DNA from: JAJTFW01 sp046330075
Lineage (GTDB): Bacteria; Bacteroidota; Bacteroidia; AKYH767-A; OLB10
Direction: 5' to 3'
Assembly: GCA_046330075.1 (NCBI GenBank)
Contig: JAXLTL010000001.1
Span: 496,001 to 560,000, forward strand
Length of the DNA: 64,000 nucleotides
Positions within the stretch are counted from its first letter, which is position 1, and each line of letters opens with the position of its first letter. Position numbers and translations under genes: made by a program. Positions 26,687 through 35,849 of this stretch are shown here, one piece after another. The notes beneath the pieces were generated by a model. It made no database searches. It was not told the DNA's origin and saw nothing but the letters and a program-made list of their open reading frames with translations.

Positions 26687-28051
26687 TTATTGAAACGGTG
26701 AAGTAGATTCAGGGGATATAGTAGTAATGGTAAGTGATTGCGGATTGAAGTACTTTGCCGCCACACTCATCATATCTTCAGCAGTAATTGCATCATAGAG
26801 AGCATAAGTACGGTTTATTGATTCGGGATCTCCTGTAACCCAGGTATAAAATGAAAGACTTTCTGCGATACGTCCCGGACTATCCATTCCCATAGCAAAA
26901 CTGTATTTCAGTCGCATTTTGGCTTCATCAATTTCAGATTTGCTGAATGGAACCGTTTTTGATTTCTCCAGAGCCTTTGCCATTTCCTCTTTCACATATT
27001 GAAGGTCCTTGCCATCCGCAAGTGATGCGCTGAAACTCATCAGATATGGATCTCGGGTAAACATAAATGATGCATCAAGACTTCTGGCTTTCTGCTCTTC
27101 AATTACCAGCTTCTTGTAGATAGCTGATTTTTCAGAAAATAACATTGTTACCAAAAGGTCAAGTGCAATACACTCTTTATCTCCGTCTTTGAACGCAGGA
27201 CCTTTATAATTTAAACCAACAGATGGCGGGAAATTGGCTTTTTGAATATGCGCATATCGGGTTTCCGTTTGCGCAGGTTCAACTGGAATCTTAGATACAT
27301 AATTGCCGGGTTCCCAGGTGCCGAAATACTTTGTGGCTAACGCCATTACTTTTTCTTCCGTAACATCACCTACTACGATAATGGTTGCATATTCAGGGCG
27401 ATAAAACTTCTTGAAGAATTCAAGAGAAAATTCATATTGATTAGGCATATCGACCACATCTTTAAAAAATCCCATGGTCGTATGCTTATACGTATGTGCC
27501 GTGAACGCCACATCATTCATTTTTTCGTCTAATTGAACGTAAGGAGATGCTGAATTTTTAGTGTACTCACCTTTAACAGCACCTGCTTCCGTTTTAAAAT
27601 CCTGAATGGAATACTTAAGATTCATAAATCTGTCAGCTTCCAATTCAAACATTTTTTCCAGTTTTTCTGAATTGCCGGTCATATGATAAACAGTACGGTC
27701 GAGCCAGGTATTGGCATTCGCACTTGCTCCGGTTGCTTTTAATTCATCAGAGTACTTTTCCTTAGGATACTTTTCAGTTCCTCTGAACATCATGTGTTCA
27801 AAGAAATGAGCGAAGCCGGTTTTCCCGCTTTCAATTTCATCTCTTGATCCAACCCTCATTACGATATAGAAAGAAGCAAGTCCAGGACTATCAAATGGTA
27901 CAGTTACCACATTAAGCCCATTAGGCAGTTTCTTCTGAAGAATCGGGTAAGGAAGGATTTTGGCTTTGCTTTCTGAATTTGATGGAGGCTGCGCTTTTAA
28001 CAGGGCACTGCTTCCGCAAATCAGAAAAAGAAGAATCATTATCTTTTTCAT
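26687..28051 (-). CDS. Active M16-family zinc peptidase
   Basis: 454 residues from the ATG at 28051, chosen because it opens a normal signal peptide (MKKIMILLFLICGSSALLKA). A longer frame reaches 28183 but runs through the terminator of the upstream fabG gene. The inverted zinc motif HFFEH is at residues 82-86, and the third ligand E162 in AGAVKGEY follows exactly 76 residues later, as in the family. It should be a periplasmic endopeptidase acting on peptides or small proteins. The catalytically dead homologue follows after 18 bases, and the two probably form a heterodimer. Substrate unknown. Confidence 0.93.
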   Translation of the reverse strand: MKKIMILLFLICGSSALLKAQPPSNSESKAKILPYPILQKKLPNGLNVVTVPFDSPGLASFYIVMRVGSRDEIESGKTGFAHFFEHMMFRGTEKYPKEKYSDELKATGASANANTWLDRTVYHMTGNSEKLEKMFELEADRFMNLKYSIQDFKTEAGAVKGEYTKNSASPYVQLDEKMNDVAFTAHTYKHTTMGFFKDVVDMPNQYEFSLEFFKKFYRPEYATIIVVGDVTEEKVMALATKYFGTWEPGNYVSKIPVEPAQTETRYAHIQKANFPPSVGLNYKGPAFKDGDKECIALDLLVTMLFSEKSAIYKKLVIEEQKARSLDASFMFTRDPYLMSFSASLADGKDLQYVKEEMAKALEKSKTVPFSKSEIDEAKMRLKYSFAMGMDSPGRIAESLSFYTWVTGDPESINRTYALYDAITAEDMMSVAAKYFNPQSLTITTISPESTSPFQ

Positions 28052-28143
28052 AGGTATGCTATTCGAGTTGAAATTAGATTTAATTTTTTTTGCCGGAACA
28101 TGAAGTCGACAGATATGGGAATTTGATCGACCAACAAACAAAA

Positions 28144-28170
28144 GAAGGGCAAAATATTCGAATGCCCTTC
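28144..28170 (-). terminator. Terminator of fabG
   Basis: GAAGGGCA (28144-28151) pairs with TGCCCTTC (28163-28170). The loop contains AATATTCGAA and the minus strand continues into TTTTGTTTG. It separates fabG from the M16 pair. Confidence 0.75.
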
Positions 28171-28193
28171 CCACAAATCTCACGTTTAACCGA

Positions 28194-28943
28194 TCAGGTT
28201 AACATGCCTCCGTCTACATTGAGTACTTGTCCGGTTATGTAAGCAGATAAATCACTGCCAAAAAACACAACTGCTTTCGCAACATCTCCGGGTGTTCCTC
28301 CTCTCTTCATAGGAATCTGATCATGCCAGTGTTTAATCACTTCTGGCCCCAGAGCTTCAGTCATTTCTGTTTCAATAAATCCCGGAGCAATGGCATTGCA
28401 TCGGATGTTCCGGGAACCAAGCTCTAGTGCAATCGATTTAGTAAATCCAATCATACCTGCCTTGGATGCGGCATAGTTTGATTGGCCTGCATTACCCTGA
28501 ATCCCAACAACGGAGCTAATATTTATAATACTGCCAGATCGTTGTTTCAACATGGGTTTTTGACAGGCTTTGGTGATATTAAATGCCGATTTTAAATTCG
28601 TTCGGATCACATCGTCGAACTGTTCTTCAGTCATCCGCAAGAGCAGATTATCTTTGGTAATACCTGCATTATTGATCACTATGTCTAATGAGCCGAAGTC
28701 GGCTAAAACATTGTTAATCAGTTCTTCTGCAGCATTGAAGTCGGCTGCGTCGGACTTGTATCCTTTTGATTTGATACCGTGTCCGTTAAGTTGATTTTCG
28801 AGTTCGGCAGCCTTATCAGGTGAGCTGAGGTAGGTAAATGCCACATTGGCCCCTTGCCTGGCAAGTTCCAAAGCGATGCCGCGGCCTATGCCCCGGGAAG
28901 CGCCGGTAATGAGTGCATTCTTTCCTTCAAGAAGTTTAGTCAT
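28194..28943 (-). CDS. fabG: 3-oxoacyl-[acyl-carrier-protein] reductase
   Basis: FabG reduces 3-oxoacyl-ACP with NADPH in each round of fatty-acid elongation. This 249-residue short-chain dehydrogenase has the cofactor motif TGASRGIG (13-20), NNAG (91-94), catalytic S143/S144, Y157 and K161 (YAASK), and the C-terminal TGQVLNVDGGM shared by FabG enzymes. Full length. Its ATG at 28943 lies 74 bases from the divergent outer-membrane protein gene, so the two promoters share a short region. Other fatty-acid genes are not nearby. Confidence 0.93.
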   Translation of the reverse strand: MTKLLEGKNALITGASRGIGRGIALELARQGANVAFTYLSSPDKAAELENQLNGHGIKSKGYKSDAADFNAAEELINNVLADFGSLDIVINNAGITKDNLLLRMTEEQFDDVIRTNLKSAFNITKACQKPMLKQRSGSIINISSVVGIQGNAGQSNYAASKAGMIGFTKSIALELGSRNIRCNAIAPGFIETEMTEALGPEVIKHWHDQIPMKRGGTPGDVAKAVVFFGSDLSAYITGQVLNVDGGMLT

Positions 28944-28953
28944 GTCGGTTTAC

Positions 28954-28984
28954 TTGGAGTATTGTCGTCTTTATTATTACTTTG
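28954..28984 (+). promoter_or_regulatory. Promoter of the outer-membrane barrel gene
   Basis: TTG (28954-28956), 20 bases, then TTACTTTG (28977-28984) has one mismatch from TAnnTTTG. The ATG is 33 bases further on. Confidence 0.55.
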
Positions 28985-29016
28985 CCAAATATAACTAAGG
29001 AAACAATCCCACCCCT

Positions 29017-29766
29017 ATGAAAAAAATTATCCTCGTTGCAGCATTGATCGCCGGCTTTACTTCGGCTCAGGCTCAGGAAGGCGTACGCCTCGGAGTTAAA
29101 GGTTCTTATTTCTCAACCTGGCTCTTTAATAAGAACGTTTCGGATCAGGATGCCAGCCTTGATTACGCCAGTACATTCAGTACAACATTTGGCGCTCAAG
29201 CGGTATTTATGTTCGCAGAAACCTATGGAATGAGTGCAGAAATTGTTGCAGCTTCACATAAACAGAAATATGACGGACTTGTTGGAAACAGTGACGATTT
29301 ACCTTTTACCAATGAAATCAAGTTGAATTATATTGACATTCCTGTAATGTTTCGTGTTTCTTCACCCAAAGGCCCCTATTTTGAACTTGGTCCGCAATTC
29401 TGTCTGTTGACCGGAGCTAAGGAAACATTTACTTTGGAAAATGATCCGCTGAATTTCAGCTACACTGATAAAGATGTAAAAGATGATTTCAATGGTTTTG
29501 GTGTGGCAGGTGTTCTTGGCTTTGGTATCGATATCAAGTTAAGTGAAATGATCAACCTTACTACTGGTCTGCGGTTCGGTTATATGTTTTCTGATGCTAC
29601 AACGGAATATACTGAGGCAGAGTTGGATAACCTTGGTGAAAAAGCCAGTATGGTTTCTGCCTATTCTCATTATACTGCCGACTCTCCGTCAAAATTCGAT
29701 TACAAAGCTTCGAATCGCGTTTTCGGAGGACTTCAGTTGGGTCTTCAATTCCAATTGGGTAAATAA
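29017..29766 (+). CDS. Outer-membrane beta-barrel protein (PorT-like family)
   Basis: 249 residues with a signal peptide (MKKIILVAALIAGFTSAQAQ). The mature part alternates amphipathic strands with the pattern GVRLGVKGSYFSTW, KLNYIDIPVMFRVSS, PYFELGPQFCLLTGA, FGVAGVLGFGIDIKL and ends VFGGLQLGLQFQLGK. This matches the eight-stranded outer-membrane barrels (OMP_b-brl) that are abundant in Bacteroidota. No specific function can be derived; many act as small porins or structural proteins. It is transcribed alone and closed by an 18-bp perfect terminator stem. Confidence 0.88.
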   Translation: MKKIILVAALIAGFTSAQAQEGVRLGVKGSYFSTWLFNKNVSDQDASLDYASTFSTTFGAQAVFMFAETYGMSAEIVAASHKQKYDGLVGNSDDLPFTNEIKLNYIDIPVMFRVSSPKGPYFELGPQFCLLTGAKETFTLENDPLNFSYTDKDVKDDFNGFGVAGVLGFGIDIKLSEMINLTTGLRFGYMFSDATTEYTEAELDNLGEKASMVSAYSHYTADSPSKFDYKASNRVFGGLQLGLQFQLGK

Positions 29767-29793
29767 GATAGTAAACCCGGTTTAGCCGGAAGT

Positions 29794-29831
29794 AAAAAGA
29801 AAAAGCCCTGAAATCAGGGCTTTTTCTTTTT
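29794..29831. terminator. Bidirectional terminator with perfect 18-bp stem
   Basis: AAAAAGAAAAAGCCCTGA (29794-29811) and TCAGGGCTTTTTCTTTTT (29814-29831) are exact complements around a 2-base gap. It serves the barrel gene on the plus strand and sucD on the minus strand. Confidence 0.93.
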
Positions 29832-29845
29832 GATATTCAATAGTA

Positions 29846-30730
29846 TCAGGCCGTTACTTTACCTAACACTTCAGCCATAGTTTTACCAATATATGCTGGT
29901 GTTTCCACTACATGAATTCCACACTCGCGCATGATAGCCATCTTCGCTGCAGCGGTATCTTCAGCTCCACCGATGATCGCGCCGGCATGTCCCATCCGTC
30001 GTCCGGGAGGCGCAGTTTGACCGGCAATGAATCCGACAACTGGCTTCTTATTTCCATTTGCTTTGATCCAGCGTGCCGCTTCGGCTTCAAGTCCACCACC
30101 AATTTCGCCTATCATGACAATACCTGCAGTTTCAGGATCATTCATAAATAACTCAACAGCTTCGCGTGTGGTAGTACCAATAATAGGATCTCCGCCTATT
30201 CCGATTGCGGTACTTACTCCCAAACCTGCTCTCGCAACCTGATCTGCCGCTTCATACGTAAGGGTTCCTGATTTAGAAACGATACCTACCGGTCCGCGCT
30301 TAAATACGAAGCCAGGCATGATACCAACTTTCGCTTCACCCGGAGTGATTACGCCCGGACAATTCGGACCAATCAGGCGACAGTTTTTACCCTTCAGATA
30401 TTCTTTCACCATGATCATATCACGAGTTGGAATACCCTCTGTAATTGCTACAATAAGTTCAATTCCTGCCTCAGCAGCTTCCATCATCGCATCTGCAGCA
30501 AATGCAGGTGGAACGAAAATGATAGACACATTCGCACCAGCCTCTTTCACTGCCTGTTCTACTGTATTGAATACAGGTTTTTCAAGATGCTTCGAACCTC
30601 CTTTGCCAGGTGTTACACCACCTACAACGTTGGTACCGTATTCAATCATTTGGGTAGCATGAAAGGTACCTTCATTACCCGTAAAACCTTGTACGATGAT
30701 CCGGGAGTCTTTATTTACTAATACGCTCAT
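29846..30730 (-). CDS. sucD: Succinyl-CoA ligase alpha subunit
   Basis: SucD is the CoA-binding, phosphohistidine-carrying subunit of succinyl-CoA synthetase in the citric acid cycle. The 294-residue protein is full length. Visible are the CoA-binding GFTGNEGTFH (residues 15-24), GPNCPGVITPGE (121-132) and the phosphorylated H248 in RRMGHAGAIIGG. The beta subunit gene sucC is not adjacent on either side. The gene is monocistronic with its own promoter and terminator. Confidence 0.97.
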   Translation of the reverse strand: MSVLVNKDSRIIVQGFTGNEGTFHATQMIEYGTNVVGGVTPGKGGSKHLEKPVFNTVEQAVKEAGANVSIIFVPPAFAADAMMEAAEAGIELIVAITEGIPTRDMIMVKEYLKGKNCRLIGPNCPGVITPGEAKVGIMPGFVFKRGPVGIVSKSGTLTYEAADQVARAGLGVSTAIGIGGDPIIGTTTREAVELFMNDPETAGIVMIGEIGGGLEAEAARWIKANGNKKPVVGFIAGQTAPPGRRMGHAGAIIGGAEDTAAAKMAIMRECGIHVVETPAYIGKTMAEVLGKVTA

Positions 30731-30749
30731 AGTGCAATTTTCAGTGCCG

Positions 30750-30757
30750 CAAAACTA
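30750..30757 (-). promoter_or_regulatory. -7 box of the sucD promoter
   Basis: On the minus strand TAGTTTTG matches TAnnTTTG exactly, 19 bases before the ATG at 30730. No TTG stands at the expected distance. Confidence 0.5.
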
Positions 30758-30832
30758 GTTAATTACCTTCTTCTTTCCGAGGAATCTGTCGGGTTTTCTC
30801 TAAAGTTGAAGGTACTACCCCTCTTCGACTAT

Positions 30833-32224
30833 CTAGTTTATTATCAGCTTTTTGAAATAGTAATTGCCATTATATTCTATTTCTACAATATAAAAGCCCG
30901 TCCTAAGTTTTTCACAATTCAATGGGAGATTGTTCATTTGGATACCAGATTGAAAAAGTTCAAGTTGGCCAGCTGCATTAATTATTCTCAAATTCCATCC
31001 TTTAACATTTTCACCTACTTCTACATTCAGCTTGTCCGTTGCTGGATTTGGAGTTATTGAGAAGAAATTACTCTGAACAGGATCTTCAATTCCTGTAAAA
31101 GTGGTGGAAACAATGTTTGATCTGGATTCACCAGCTGCAGACCTGATGATGTTACAGGGTGTGATCTTTTTCATTGCGACCTGATATAAATTCAAACCCT
31201 GATTCGGGTTTACATCGGTATAGGAAGCATTTGTTGAGGGTACTGAATCGATACATATAAACGGACCAGCACCATTACTTCGGTAGATATAAAACGACTG
31301 AATAAATCCACCACTGCCCGGATTGGGAGAGTTATTCACATAATTATTCCAGGTCAGATTGATTGAATTATTGGTACTGACTCCTTGCTGAAGATGAATG
31401 GTATTGGTTCGAAAAACATAACCTCCGCCTTGATAATAAGCGGGTAATCGATACCCACACTGATCGTAGCGATGTAGCATGTACCGCCAGTTTCTTGTCG
31501 CAGGATTGGCTGATAAATCAATAAAATAATTAGCTGAATCCTTATGAATAAAAGTCAGACTGTCGTATTGACCGGAGATATTGTTTTCGCGAAACAGAAT
31601 AAAACCCTCCAGATTAGTAGTATCTCCTTTGTCCCAAATAAGTTGATTTCGCTGAGTGGCACTATCAAGCGTAATTAAACAAATCGTTTGCTGAATATCG
31701 AAAGCTGCGTTGCAAAAATTACATAAATTATTAGATGCCTGTGGACTCACAATTCTTGCAAAAATTGGTTTTGTACCTGTAAATGGATTGATATTCCAAA
31801 CTATATAATATAATCCTCGCCCAAGATTGGGAATTAAAACCATGCCTCCCATTAAGCCAGAATGGTAGAATCTTGCCGCGATCGGATTACTGGCTTGAAT
31901 TTGCCCCAAAATGTTGATCGTATCTTGAAAAGGACCATAAATTGAATATCCAACAGAGTCAGTATAACTTATAGAATATGTTATTATTTCTACTTGATTG
32001 GAATCACAAACAGGGATGAATGTCCAGGCATAGCGACCATTACTTCCTAATGAACCATAATTTATTCCAGGTGTTGAAGGGCCGAAACTACTATCAGTTA
32101 AGCTGGCTTGTATTCCCTGATTTAGCCAGGATGTAAACATCAGGGCAGTTTGAGGTGTTTGCTGTGCTGAAACAGATTGAATATAGAACCAAACACCGAT
32201 CATGGTTAAAAGAAACTTTTTCAT
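30833..32224 (-). CDS. Secreted fibronectin-like protein with T9SS sorting domain
   Basis: 463 residues. The signal peptide (MKKFLLTMIGVWFYIQSVSA) is followed by about 150 residues of beta-rich sequence with no recognised family (STPGINYGSLGSNGRYAW). Then come two segments with the look of fibronectin III modules (RNQLIWDKGDTTNLEGFILFREN, SINLTWNNYVNN with FIQSFYIYRSNG). The C-terminal sorting domain begins FFSITPNPATDKLNV and ends YYFKKLIIN. There are eight or so cysteines, including CNFCNAAFD. No catalytic motif is seen; it is probably a surface protein. It stands alone on the minus strand, divergent from icmF with 217 bases between. Confidence 0.8.
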   Translation of the reverse strand: MKKFLLTMIGVWFYIQSVSAQQTPQTALMFTSWLNQGIQASLTDSSFGPSTPGINYGSLGSNGRYAWTFIPVCDSNQVEIITYSISYTDSVGYSIYGPFQDTINILGQIQASNPIAARFYHSGLMGGMVLIPNLGRGLYYIVWNINPFTGTKPIFARIVSPQASNNLCNFCNAAFDIQQTICLITLDSATQRNQLIWDKGDTTNLEGFILFRENNISGQYDSLTFIHKDSANYFIDLSANPATRNWRYMLHRYDQCGYRLPAYYQGGGYVFRTNTIHLQQGVSTNNSINLTWNNYVNNSPNPGSGGFIQSFYIYRSNGAGPFICIDSVPSTNASYTDVNPNQGLNLYQVAMKKITPCNIIRSAAGESRSNIVSTTFTGIEDPVQSNFFSITPNPATDKLNVEVGENVKGWNLRIINAAGQLELFQSGIQMNNLPLNCEKLRTGFYIVEIEYNGNYYFKKLIIN

Positions 32225-32421
32225 GATTTTAATTATTTTGAAATAAACTAATTCATTTAATATACTAGAGCTTTTTGAATAAAAACTCTGGTTTTCTGAA
32301 TCTGAGATGGCTGCTTTTTATAATTTCCAAGTTTAAGGGTATTCTCTGCAATGCAGAGGATTAACTTTGTAAAGATCTGATTATCAATAAATAAATTTTA
32401 AATAAATTGCCAATTAAACCC

Positions 32422-32429
32422 TATTTTTG
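32422..32429 (+). promoter_or_regulatory. -7 box of the icmF promoter
   Basis: TATTTTTG matches TAnnTTTG exactly and ends 12 bases before the ATG at 32442. This rules out the upstream in-frame TTG at 32427, which lies within the box. No TTG stands at 19-21 bases upstream. Confidence 0.6.
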
Positions 32430-32441
32430 TGTTCTTGTTTT

Positions 32442-35400
32442 ATGATGTCAATGAACACCCCAGCTCCATACTCTCCAAAGAACAAAATCCGAATTGTAAC
32501 AGCCGCCAGTCTCTTTGACGGTCATGATGCTTCTATTAATATCATGCGCCGCATTATTCAAAGCAGCGGTGCTGAGGTAATTCATCTTGGACACGATCGC
32601 AGTGTTCTGGAAGTAGTGAATTGCGCCATTCAGGAAGATGCAAATGCCATTGCCATGACCTCCTATCAGGGTGGCCATATGGAATATTTTAAATACATGT
32701 ATGATTTATTGAAGGAACGCGGATGCGGACATATCCGGATTTTTGGTGGCGGTGGTGGAACTATTTTACCGGAAGAAATTTCCGAATTACAACAATATGG
32801 TATTGCGAGGATCTATCATCCAGATGATGGCCGTTCCATGGGACTGCAGGGAATGATCAATGATATGCTACAGAAATGTGATTTTCCTACCGGATTCAAT
32901 CTGAATGGTGAAGTGAAGAAGATCGCAACGAAAAATCATTATGCGATTGCAAGACTAATATCTGCTGCAGAAAATAATCCAAAAGAATTTGAGCAATTTC
33001 ATACGGAAATAAAAGCAGCAGCCGATAAATCAAATGCTCCTGTTCTTGGAATCACAGGTACCGGCGGCGCTGGAAAATCCTCCCTGGTTGATGAATTGGT
33101 TCGACGGTTTCTGATTGATTTTTCCGATAAAAGTATTGCGATTATTTCTGTTGATCCTTCAAAAAGAAAAACAGGTGGTGCCCTGCTTGGCGATCGTATC
33201 CGAATGAATTCGATCAATAACGACAGGGTGTTTATGCGTTCGCTGGCTACGCGTCAAAGTAATCTGGCGCTTTCAAAATATGTGAAAGAAGCTATTGAAA
33301 TTGTTAAGGCGGCCGGATTTGATCTGATTATTCTCGAAACTTCCGGTATTGGTCAGAGTGATACAGAAATTACTGAACACAGCAGTATGTCACTGTATGT
33401 GATGACACCGGAATATGGTGCAGCCACACAACTCGAAAAAATTGATATGCTCGATTTTGCCGATGTTATTGCGCTGAACAAATTTGATAAGCGAGGAGCA
33501 TTGGATGCCATACGCGATGTGAAAAAGCAATATAAGCGGAATCACCAGTTATGGGACTCCGATGACGATTCTCTACCCGTTTTTGGTACAATCGCTTCAC
33601 AGTTCAACGACCCCGGCATGAATCGTTTGTACAAAACGATAATGGATAAACTGGTGGAAAAAACCGGAGCCAACCTGAAATCTGATTTTCATGTGAGTGA
33701 TGAAATGAGTGAAAAGGTGTATATCATTCCTCCGCACCGGACACGTTATCTGAGTGAAATTTCAGAAAATAACCGCAAATATGATCAGTGGTCTAAAGAA
33801 CAGGCTGCTGTTGCACAAAAGCTTTTTGGACTGGAAAAAGCAATGGAGGCCCTGGATGGAGTTGATGTAAAGGAGAAAGAAAAGGCTGTAGCAGTTCTCC
33901 GTGCTGCATATGCTGAGTGGGAACTCCGGCTTGATGGTCAAAATAAGAAGCTCTTGCAGCAGTTTCCTGAAAAAGTGAAAGCGTATAAAAGTGACTATTA
34001 TATCTTTAAAGTACGGGACAAGGAAATCAAAATTCAAACCTGGTACGAGTCGCTTTCGCATTCCCGCATCCCTAAAGTTTCAGTTCCTAACTACGAAGCC
34101 TGGGGCGAACAATTGCAGTGGATGCTGCAGGAGAATTTTCCCGGAGAGTTTCCGTATGCTTCCGGCGTATTCCCTTTTAAACGGGAAGGCGAAGACCCAA
34201 CACGGATGTTTGCCGGAGAGGGCGGACCAGAACGGACCAACCGTCGCTTTCATTATGTGAGTCTGGGAATGCCCGCACATCGATTGAGTACAGCTTTTGA
34301 CTCAGTTACATTATACGGTCATGATCCTGCTTATCGCCCGGATATCTATGGTAAAATTGGTAATTCCGGGGTAAGTATCTGCTGTCTGGATGATGCGAAG
34401 AAGTTATATAGCGGTTTCAATCTTGCAGACCCGAAAACATCAGTGAGCATGACAATCAATGGTCCTGCCGCAATGCTGACCGGATTTTTTATGAATGCTG
34501 CAATTGATCAGCAATGCGAACTGTATATCCGTCAACATGGTCAAGAGGCTCTTGTGAATGAGAAGATTGATGAGATATATAAAAAGAAAGGAATTGCCAG
34601 ACCCCGTTACAATGGAGACCTTCCTCAAGGTAATGATGGGCTTGGGCTGATGTTGTTAGGTGTTACCGGTGATCAGGTACTTCCGGCTGATGTTTATCAG
34701 AAGATCAAGTCTGAAACATTATCACAGGTACGAGGTACCGTTCAGGCAGATATTCTCAAAGAAGATCAGGCCCAGAATACTTGTATTTTCAGTACAGAGT
34801 TTGCGTTGCGATTGATGGGCGATATGCAGGATTATTTCATCCGAAATAAGGTTCGTAATTTTTATTCTGTATCTATTTCGGGTTATCATATCGCGGAGGC
34901 TGGAGCTAATCCTATCACTCAGCTTGCATTTACGCTGGCTAACGGATTTACCTATGTGGAGTATTATGTGAGCCGTGGCATGGACATAAATGCCTTCGCT
35001 CCTAACCTGAGCTTCTTCTTCAGCAACGGCATTGATCCGGAGTATTCGGTTATCGGCCGCGTGGCTCGGAAAATATGGGCAAAAGCCATGAAACTGAAGT
35101 ACAATGCGAATGAAAGGAGTCAAATGCTTAAATATCATATTCAGACTTCAGGTCGTTCATTGCATGCTCAGGAAATTGATTTCAATGACATCCGCACTAC
35201 CTTGCAGGCTTTATATGCGATTTATGACAATTGCAATTCGCTGCATACTAATGCTTATGATGAAGCCATTACCACTCCTACCGAAGAAAGTGTAAGAAGG
35301 GCTATGGCTATTCAGCTGATCATTAACCGTGAATTAGGCCTTGCGAAGAATGAAAACCCTCTCCAGGGATCTTTCATCATCGAAGAGTTGACAGCATTGG

Positions 35401-35831
35401 TAGAAGAAGCTGTGCTCAGCGAATTTGACCGCATTACTGAACGTGGCGGAGTGCTCGGCGCAATGGAAACAATGTATCAGCGGGGGAAAATCCAGGAAGA
35501 ATCCCTCTACTATGAAACCCTCAAGCACACCGGGGAATTCCCTATTATCGGGGTAAACACATTCCTTAGCAGCAAAGGTTCACCTACGGTAACGCCGAAA
35601 GAAGTTATCAGAGCAACAACGGAAGAAAAGGAATATCAGATTTCAATGTTAAAGGATCTGCATGCAAGGAATGAAGATAAAGCTGCTGAATTATTACGCG
35701 AACTTCAACTTACAGCAATCAGAAATCAGAATATGTTTGATGTGATGATGGACGTGGCAAAATATTGTTCTCTGGGACAGATTACTTCAGCCTTATTTGA
35801 AGTGGGCGGCCAATATCGCAGGAATATGTAG
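32442..35831 (+). CDS. icmF: Fused isobutyryl-CoA mutase (B12 domain, GTPase chaperone, mutase)
   Basis: IcmF interconverts isobutyryl-CoA and n-butyryl-CoA with adenosylcobalamin and carries its own G-protein chaperone. The 1129-residue protein shows the domains in IcmF order. The cobalamin-binding domain comes first, with FDGHDAS (the base-off DxH motif, about residues 25-31) and GGGG near 108. The MeaB-like GTPase has the P-loop TGTGGAGKSS (about 201-210) and NKFDKRG. The mutase barrel follows from about 530. Two substrate residues fit IcmF rather than methylmalonyl-CoA mutase: Phe about 590 in RMFAGEGG (Tyr in the mutase) and Gln about 778 in DQAQNTC (Arg in the mutase). Starts at 32445 or 32451 are equally possible. 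Monocistronic. Confidence 0.94.
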   Translation: MMSMNTPAPYSPKNKIRIVTAASLFDGHDASINIMRRIIQSSGAEVIHLGHDRSVLEVVNCAIQEDANAIAMTSYQGGHMEYFKYMYDLLKERGCGHIRIFGGGGGTILPEEISELQQYGIARIYHPDDGRSMGLQGMINDMLQKCDFPTGFNLNGEVKKIATKNHYAIARLISAAENNPKEFEQFHTEIKAAADKSNAPVLGITGTGGAGKSSLVDELVRRFLIDFSDKSIAIISVDPSKRKTGGALLGDRIRMNSINNDRVFMRSLATRQSNLALSKYVKEAIEIVKAAGFDLIILETSGIGQSDTEITEHSSMSLYVMTPEYGAATQLEKIDMLDFADVIALNKFDKRGALDAIRDVKKQYKRNHQLWDSDDDSLPVFGTIASQFNDPGMNRLYKTIMDKLVEKTGANLKSDFHVSDEMSEKVYIIPPHRTRYLSEISENNRKYDQWSKEQAAVAQKLFGLEKAMEALDGVDVKEKEKAVAVLRAAYAEWELRLDGQNKKLLQQFPEKVKAYKSDYYIFKVRDKEIKIQTWYESLSHSRIPKVSVPNYEAWGEQLQWMLQENFPGEFPYASGVFPFKREGEDPTRMFAGEGGPERTNRRFHYVSLGMPAHRLSTAFDSVTLYGHDPAYRPDIYGKIGNSGVSICCLDDAKKLYSGFNLADPKTSVSMTINGPAAMLTGFFMNAAIDQQCELYIRQHGQEALVNEKIDEIYKKKGIARPRYNGDLPQGNDGLGLMLLGVTGDQVLPADVYQKIKSETLSQVRGTVQADILKEDQAQNTCIFSTEFALRLMGDMQDYFIRNKVRNFYSVSISGYHIAEAGANPITQLAFTLANGFTYVEYYVSRGMDINAFAPNLSFFFSNGIDPEYSVIGRVARKIWAKAMKLKYNANERSQMLKYHIQTSGRSLHAQEIDFNDIRTTLQALYAIYDNCNSLHTNAYDEAITTPTEESVRRAMAIQLIINRELGLAKNENPLQGSFIIEELTALVEEAVLSEFDRITERGGVLGAMETMYQRGKIQEESLYYETLKHTGEFPIIGVNTFLSSKGSPTVTPKEVIRATTEEKEYQISMLKDLHARNEDKAAELLRELQLTAIRNQNMFDVMMDVAKYCSLGQITSALFEVGGQYRRNM

Positions 35832-35849
35832 TATTGTAAAGCAACGAAA

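Noticed and set aside
28052..28183. Upstream extension of the active M16 peptidase
   Set aside because: It would cover the fabG terminator and hide the signal peptide that begins at 28051.
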